Assembly: GCA_003342815.1 (NCBI GenBank)
Contig: PTEX01000003.1
Location: 2,421,763 to 2,485,762, forward strand
Origin: Eudromia elegans
Taxonomy: Eukaryota; Chordata; Aves; Tinamiformes; Tinamidae
Direction: 5' to 3'
Length of the DNA stretch: 64,000 bases
Shown here: piece by piece, positions 61,501 through 64,000 of the stretch
Position numbering within the stretch: the first letter of the stretch is position 1
How the letters are laid out: the number at the start of each line of letters is the position of its first letter
The notes under the pieces: generated by a model
Told to the model about the DNA's origin: nothing
What the model saw: the letters and a program-made list of their open reading frames with translations, nothing else
Databases searched by the model: none
Program-made: the position numbers and the translations under genes

Positions 61501-63767
61501 AAAACAGCTGATTTGCTCTAGAAAAGTAAAAACAGCTTTGGACCATTCCATAGCTTGAGCATTAGACAATATTTAGATGCTCTGTATTTTTTTTCCCTAT
61601 TAACAAGCAAAACTGAGGCAAGGCATTAGGTGCCTGTGGTGCAGTGCTGCCTGCGGTGGCTGTACACATCGCCGGGCTCCTCTGGCCATGGCAGGAGCCC
61701 GCAGGAGACAGCTCTTCTGCTCAGCCATCCAGCTCTCCTGATCAGCAGTGCCCTGAGAAAGAGGCTCGGTGCTTTGGCTCCTACACACCCCTACCTAGTC
61801 TATTTGTCCATCTTCTTTGGTTTTCTGTTACCTCTCTCATGCTCTCCCAGGGACATTCAATGCCCTCTCCAATATACCTGCAATGAGTCTCTAGGAAAAT
61901 CCAATGAACCATATGGCCTTGTTTCTCCATATTCTTCATGAGAAAAAGCCATTTTTATTTTAGCTATAGCTACAGGACAAGGAATTTAACTACTGCCCAT
62001 CTAAGCTGGTAGCAGTGCCTTATATGAAGGGTGGCTTCAGCCCCAGTAGCAACGGCCACAGCATAATGTTGTGGCTGAAGTTCATATCCAGGCAAAGCCA
62101 GGGCCTTGATCCCAGCAGGAAATCTGAGCAAGCATCTGCAAGGAGTGCCACTGATTGTACCCAATAAATCTCTGCAGGTGCTGCACATCAGGATGGACCT
62201 AAACTGAAGCACAGGTGCAAATTGGGTGTTGAGATTGAAGGGAAAAGGGAATTGGAAAGGAAAAGGAAAAAAGAGAGTAATAAGTACAGGCAGCTGTTGT
62301 CATGATGAATCCCACATACCTGTAATAAAATGGTCTTCAAATCATTGCCTCTTCATGCCTCTATTAGAAAGATGCAGACAGAAGAGGCTGAGCTTGAGGG
62401 AAGCCTGGAGAAGGCTTCTCTTCCTGATCCCTTGGGAAAACACACACCATTTCTGCTCGTTCAAACAATGTCAAATAACTTCATCCCCGTGTCATTCTGG
62501 AAAACTGTATCTAACCCTATGCTAAGACAAAAATATTACAGTTAGTTACACAATCTCTGGCTACTGAACCAGACACTCCAGGAATTAATCTTGCCAATGT
62601 CCTGGAAAGCCAGATGGCAGGAAGCTCACACCCAGTCTTCATAGACATGCTTATAAATCCAGGTTTCAACTTACATATTTGTTTTCACTATCTTCAAAAC
62701 CCTTACTGCAAAGAGATGACTTGTCCTTGAGATCAGCCGCCATCCAGCAAGTTCTGGGCACTAGGAATGGGGACACAGGACCAATCCAGGTTGCTAATTA
62801 CAGTTAGTGGTTAATGCCTTTGCCTCCAAGATATTTATTTTAAACAACAGTGGAGTGCAAAAGTTATGGCTCTGGGCATTAAATAGCCAAGAAACCATAA
62901 ACATGTCCTACTGGAATCAGCTATGTAATTTAGAAAATGTGTTTTTAAAGCAGCACTTCCAAATCCAAAGGCCTTAAAGTTCTGTATGGTTCTGGGTGCA
63001 GGTTTGAGTTATACCAGGCCACTCTGGGGGAGCTTGTGCCCTTTTCAAGACCTTCCCCTTGTTCCTTAGGCTCTTTTAAAGAAGAAGAACATAGGAAAGC
63101 ACCTTTTAGATAGATACCTCTTAAAACAATGAATGAACACAGGCTTGCCCATAAGGCTAATACTGGCTACTAGGCGAGTAACCTGCCCGTCTCCCCAGCA
63201 CAGATGAAGGCTCTGTGCCTGGTTAATTACTTTGCTGCACAATTAGCACACAAGGAGGCCAAGTGCTTTAACTCTGCTGTGAGTGACATGTTGTTTCTCT
63301 CCTACAGCTTGATAGCACTGGGTCTGTATGATCCATGTGTTGCTGTCCAGGCCTGCTGTGGAGCTGGGCCTCTTGAGGTACCCATGCCTGGAAGCTGGAG
63401 CTGCACTGACTGCTGTCATGTTAGGTTCAGAATATTTCAGAGTTTTTATTCTTCACTTTTTTTCCCACAGAAAACTCCATTTGCTGGTGGTATCTAGGGA
63501 GCTGGGACCTGGGAGCTGGTGTTACCTACTCGTGCCCCAATTCTTCCCTTCCCAGGATGTGCTCAGTACAGGCAAAGCCAGCAAACCCGCACTAGGTTGA
63601 GCACTGAGCGCTTAGTGGGGAGTATGTCCTGTTCTGATGCTTCAAGTGAGTAGAGCTCAGATTGTTGACAGAGCTCCAAACAGCTTTGCCATCCCTTCAA
63701 ACACTGAAACTCATTCAAGAGCTCCACTTTAGCTTTCTAATTTGAAAAAATATAATTAGTCTTCTAT
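58541..63767. other. Intergenic, no gene recognised
   Basis: Unique, mostly AT-balanced sequence. A purine tract of GGAAAAGG-type units lies at 62235-62277. Open frames of up to 138 codons have no recognisable features. Confidence 0.55.
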
Positions 63768-63796
63768 TCTTTTTCTTTTCTTTTTTTTTTTTTTTT
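63768..63796 (+). repeat. T-rich tract ending in poly-T
   Basis: TTCTTTTTCTTTTC is followed by 16 T. This is a simple-sequence tract. Confidence 0.9.
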
Positions 63797-64000
63797 CATT
63801 AGGAATTACTACACCCAAGCCAAACAACGGAGGGCAGAGCAGGGCCAGGCTAGGAGTTGAGTCATGTGAAGTTGAGTTATGTGAAGACTTCAGATGTGTG
63901 GCTCCTTTGGGTATCTTCGGTTGTGGACAGGACACTGTGATGTTGTGTACATCTGTGGGGTCTTTATTAGCTCTTGAAATGTGTTCCCTTGTGCTTCCTC
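63797..64000. other. Intergenic to window end
   Basis: Unique sequence containing a short repeated GAGTYATGTGAAGT motif (about 63858-63886). Nothing else is seen. Confidence 0.5.

Noticed and set aside
1-64000. tRNA, snRNA, 5S, CRISPR array, prophage or retroviral proviral structures
   Set aside because: Reading for the usual internal promoter boxes, array periodicity, paired LTRs and gag/pol motifs gave nothing beyond the CR1 LINE pieces; a covariance-model scan could still find a diverged small RNA.

Overview
This is a vertebrate, almost certainly avian, nuclear DNA window. Three CR1 LINE 3' ends are present; one keeps the bird-type tail of repeated ATTCTATG units. There is also an old, degraded CR1-family reverse-transcriptase fragment and a GC-rich, CpG-dense promoter interrupted by a 180-base assembly gap. 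Nothing looks bacterial, viral or plasmid-like: no operons, CRISPR arrays or phage genes.

Only one protein-coding gene can be supported. It is ZNF706, on the + strand from about 29.2 to 34.1 kb. It has a CpG-island promoter and a non-coding first exon (donor at 29386). Two coding exons follow (31688-31822 and 33057-33152), giving a 76-residue protein. The 3' untranslated region probably carries its own intron and ends at an AATAAA signal at 34049-34054. The protein has a basic, Lys/Gln-rich N-terminus of the SERF/4F5 type and one C2H2 zinc finger, which is split by the second intron.

The remaining roughly 59 kb is intergenic or intronic. 1-28 kb is mostly unique sequence with one CR1 copy (about 4.2-4.6 kb), an 18-bp minisatellite (5.45 kb), a pair of overlapping hairpins (6.5 kb), AT microsatellites, scattered CpG-rich patches and a striking triple p53-type half-site cluster (20.36 kb). 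34-38 kb is AT-rich unique sequence downstream of ZNF706. 38-39 kb is an ancient antisense LINE reverse-transcriptase relic. 39-64 kb is unique sequence with several orphan CpG-rich patches, two CR1 3' ends of one subfamily (42.5 and 58.1-58.5 kb) and a five-copy 48-bp minisatellite (52.75-52.99 kb).

No convincing undescribed multi-gene system is present. The points most worth checking are the p53-like cluster, the G-quadruplex motif just inside intron 1 of a gene whose product is reported to bind G-quadruplexes, two weak unannotated exon candidates, and CpG islands with no visible gene. Long open frames elsewhere are mostly in GC-rich or repetitive DNA and show no recognisable protein features.
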